48,058 nucleotides of DNA from a virus. Positions 46,814 to 48,058 of this stretch are shown here, in pieces (position 1 is the first letter of the stretch; the number at the start of each line of letters is the position of its first letter). A model generated the notes under the pieces. It did not search any database and was not told the origin of the DNA. It was given only the letters and a program-made list of their open reading frames with translations. The stretch is taken from positions 1,376-49,433 of the IMG/VR virus record IMGVR_UViG_3300029319_000088. One strand, written 5' to 3'. Position numbers and translations under genes: made by a program.

Positions 46814-47701
46814 ATGGCTGAACAAGCACAAGAAATGGTGACAGATGCTACACCTGAAAAAAAGGCATTTATGGCAAAACGTTCTACTTATGAAGAGAGA
46901 ATAAAAAAAGATGAGGAAGAACTAAAGCAACTTTTAGAGGAGAAGACAGGTGACGAAAAACAAGAAGAAGACCAAGACAGCACCGAAGAAAAGGAAGAAC
47001 CAAAGAACGCAGAAGAAAGAACCTTCAAAAAGCGTTATGGTGATCTCCGTAGGTATTCTCAAGAAAAAGAAAAAGAATACCAAAAAAAGTTAAAAGATTT
47101 AGAAAGTCAATTAACTGACGCAACAAATAAGGAAATGAAGCTACCAAAGTCTGACGAAGACTTAGAGGCATGGGCAAAAGAATATCCTGATGTTGCAAAG
47201 ATTGTAGAAACCATAGCAATGAAAAAAGCTAGAGAACAATCTGAGCAGTTAGAAAAAAAGATAAAGCAGATAGATGAAATGCAAATATCTGCAACAAAAG
47301 AAAAAGCAGAGGTGGAGTTGTTAAAAATACACCCTGACTTTGATGAGATAAGAGATAGTGACGATTTCCATGATTGGGCAGAACAACAACCAAAGTGGGT
47401 ACAAGATGCACTATATGAAAATGAGAATGATGCAAGATCGGCAGCTAGAGCTATTGACTTATACAAGGCAGATAGAAACATTGGCAAAAAAGATAAAAGT
47501 GAGAGTGGCAAAAGTGCTGCTAAAGCAGTTAATACGAAAAGTAAAAAGACTGAAGTCGATGTTAATGAAACGTCTAAAAAAATTAAAGAGTCTGATGTTC
47601 AGAAGATGAGTGCTGATCAATACGAAAAAAATGCAGATATGATAATGGAAGCTATACGTTCAGGCAATTTTTTGTATGATGTATCAGGTTCTGCACGATA
47701 A
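46814..47701 (+). CDS. Capsid scaffolding protein
   Basis: 295 residues from ATG 46814 with AAAGGAG 7 bases before; an in-frame TTG at 46784 is less likely. Composition is almost all Glu, Lys, Asp and Gln helices, with coiled coils (about 15-45, 65-100, 135-180), one short domain (HPDFDEIRDSDDFHDWAEQQ, 178-200) and a helical basic C-terminus. This is the usual make-up of podoviral scaffolds (T7 gp9-like), and it lies directly before the capsid gene. It directs prohead assembly and leaves afterward. Confidence 0.85.
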   Translation: MAEQAQEMVTDATPEKKAFMAKRSTYEERIKKDEEELKQLLEEKTGDEKQEEDQDSTEEKEEPKNAEERTFKKRYGDLRRYSQEKEKEYQKKLKDLESQLTDATNKEMKLPKSDEDLEAWAKEYPDVAKIVETIAMKKAREQSEQLEKKIKQIDEMQISATKEKAEVELLKIHPDFDEIRDSDDFHDWAEQQPKWVQDALYENENDARSAARAIDLYKADRNIGKKDKSESGKSAAKAVNTKSKKTEVDVNETSKKIKESDVQKMSADQYEKNADMIMEAIRSGNFLYDVSGSAR

Positions 47702-47704
47702 GTG

Positions 47705-47732
47705 TTGACAAATTTTTATTTATAGATATAAC
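47705..47732 (+). promoter_or_regulatory. Predicted promoter for capsid gene
   Basis: TTGACA (47705-47710), 16-base spacer, TATAAC (47727-47732). Begins 3 bases after the scaffold stop. It would allow extra capsid transcription. The following bases repeat AACTATAA twice. Confidence 0.65.
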
Positions 47733-47882
47733 TATAAGTAACTATAAATGTGACCCTTTTTATAAGATACTCACATATATTAAAGAAACTTGGAAGCCTA
47801 CCTAAAAGTATGAGCCTATATTTAAGTAGCTATTAAATATACAACCTCAATATACAATTAGCCGATGACGAGTAAATATGTA

Positions 47883-47898
47883 GCATACTTTTGTGTGC
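47883..47898 (+). terminator. Possible weak terminator or RNA hairpin before capsid gene
   Basis: GCATAC, TTTT, GTGTGC pairs over six positions with one G-U and is followed by a T-rich run (47899-47912). Small, and close to the capsid start, so it could instead be an mRNA-processing or stabilising hairpin. Confidence 0.35.
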
Positions 47899-47928
47899 AT
47901 TTGTTTTATTTTCAAAATGGAGATGAAA

Positions 47929-48058
47929 ATGGCATTTAAAACTGCAGCAGGTTACGGAAATCTGCCTAATGGTAATTTCTCCCCAGTTATTTACTCTAAG
48001 CAGGTTCAGTTAGCCTTCAGGAAGACATCCGTTGTTGAGAATATCACCAATTCAGATT
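47929..48058 (+). CDS. Major capsid protein, N-terminal part (runs off right edge)
   Basis: 43 residues visible from ATG 47929, with GGAG 6 bases before; ATGs at 47917 and 47923 are in frame but poorly spaced. MAFKTAAGYGNLPNGNFSPV, IYSKQVQLAFRKTSVVENIT resembles the start of T7-type podoviral capsid proteins ('...FSP-x-I-Y-S-K-x-x-Q-x-x-F-R-K-x-S-V-V...I-T-N'). Position after scaffold fits. The gene continues beyond the window. Confidence 0.82.
   Translation, partial: MAFKTAAGYGNLPNGNFSPVIYSKQVQLAFRKTSVVENITNSD

Noticed and set aside
47107-47511. 134-residue minus-strand ORF inside the scaffold gene
   Set aside because: Antisense of Glu/Lys coiled-coil codons gives Ser/Phe/Leu-rich translation typical of shadows.
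1-48058. CRISPR arrays
   Set aside because: No regularly spaced repeat-spacer series was seen; the 24-bp repeat occurs only twice and the 17-bp palindrome is irregularly spaced.
1-48058. Insertion sequences or transposase genes
   Set aside because: No transposase-type ORF or terminal inverted repeats were seen; the only recombinase is the tyrosine integrase.

Overview
This window is most of the genome of a marine, tailed, T7-like podovirus. It is AT-rich and very tightly packed, with overlapping ATGA, TAATG and TAGTG junctions nearly everywhere. The replication set (family A DNA polymerase, T7-type endonuclease I, primase, helicase, DUF3310 protein), the portal and terminase, and several small families I associate with ocean viromes and pelagiphages support this. 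No single-subunit phage RNA polymerase is visible. Instead there are near-perfect sigma70-type promoters, several with an extended -10, so the phage probably relies on host RNA polymerase. The host is likely an AT-rich marine bacterium, possibly SAR11-like; that is inference only. The window starts inside a tail-fibre gene and ends 43 codons into what looks like the major capsid gene. The missing part (rest of capsid, tail tubes, start of the fibre) probably joins the two ends of a circularly permuted genome.

Layout. (1) 1-10874, plus strand: tail-fibre end, three tandem paralogous small fibre proteins, a larger receptor-binding-type fibre, a small membrane/coiled-coil protein, then structural or internal virion proteins ending in a 1296-residue protein. 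(2) 10858-30055, minus strand: the early/replication arm. Reading right to left it has many small early genes, a C5 DNA methyltransferase, tiny membrane peptides, a tyrosine integrase, primase, helicase, an endonuclease VII-type HNH protein, DNA polymerase, a probable ssDNA-binding protein, a Cas4/RecB-like exonuclease, endonuclease I, DUF3310, B12-dependent ribonucleotide reductase and an RMF-like peptide. (3) 30056-32343: a very AT-rich control region with three small minus-strand genes, terminators, promoters, a 24-bp direct repeat and copies of a 17-bp palindrome. (4) 32344-48058, plus strand: small basic proteins, a LysM protein, a KGG-repeat peptide, a metallothionein-like peptide, lysis genes (holin, lysozyme), terminase small and large subunits, portal, a 1635-residue multidomain 'polyvalent' protein, scaffold and capsid.

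Most notable signals: (a) a palindrome, GTTACCTACTAGGTAAC and variants, seven copies, six of them between 27.2 and 31.75 kb, interleaved with promoters and terminators. With the integrase it suggests an operator regulon. (b) The polyvalent protein, with HExxH peptidase and ADP-ribosyltransferase-like segments, encoded between portal and scaffold. (c) A 37-residue peptide with eight cysteines. (d) A recurrent [KR]GG motif in structural proteins, including one peptide made of four copies. (e) Three small basic genes carrying modules that I recall from DUF5872-type proteins of giant viruses and phages.

Limits: all family names come from reading motifs, not from searches. Start codons were chosen by SD-like sequence, overlap and alignment with known proteins. 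Composition statements are by eye.
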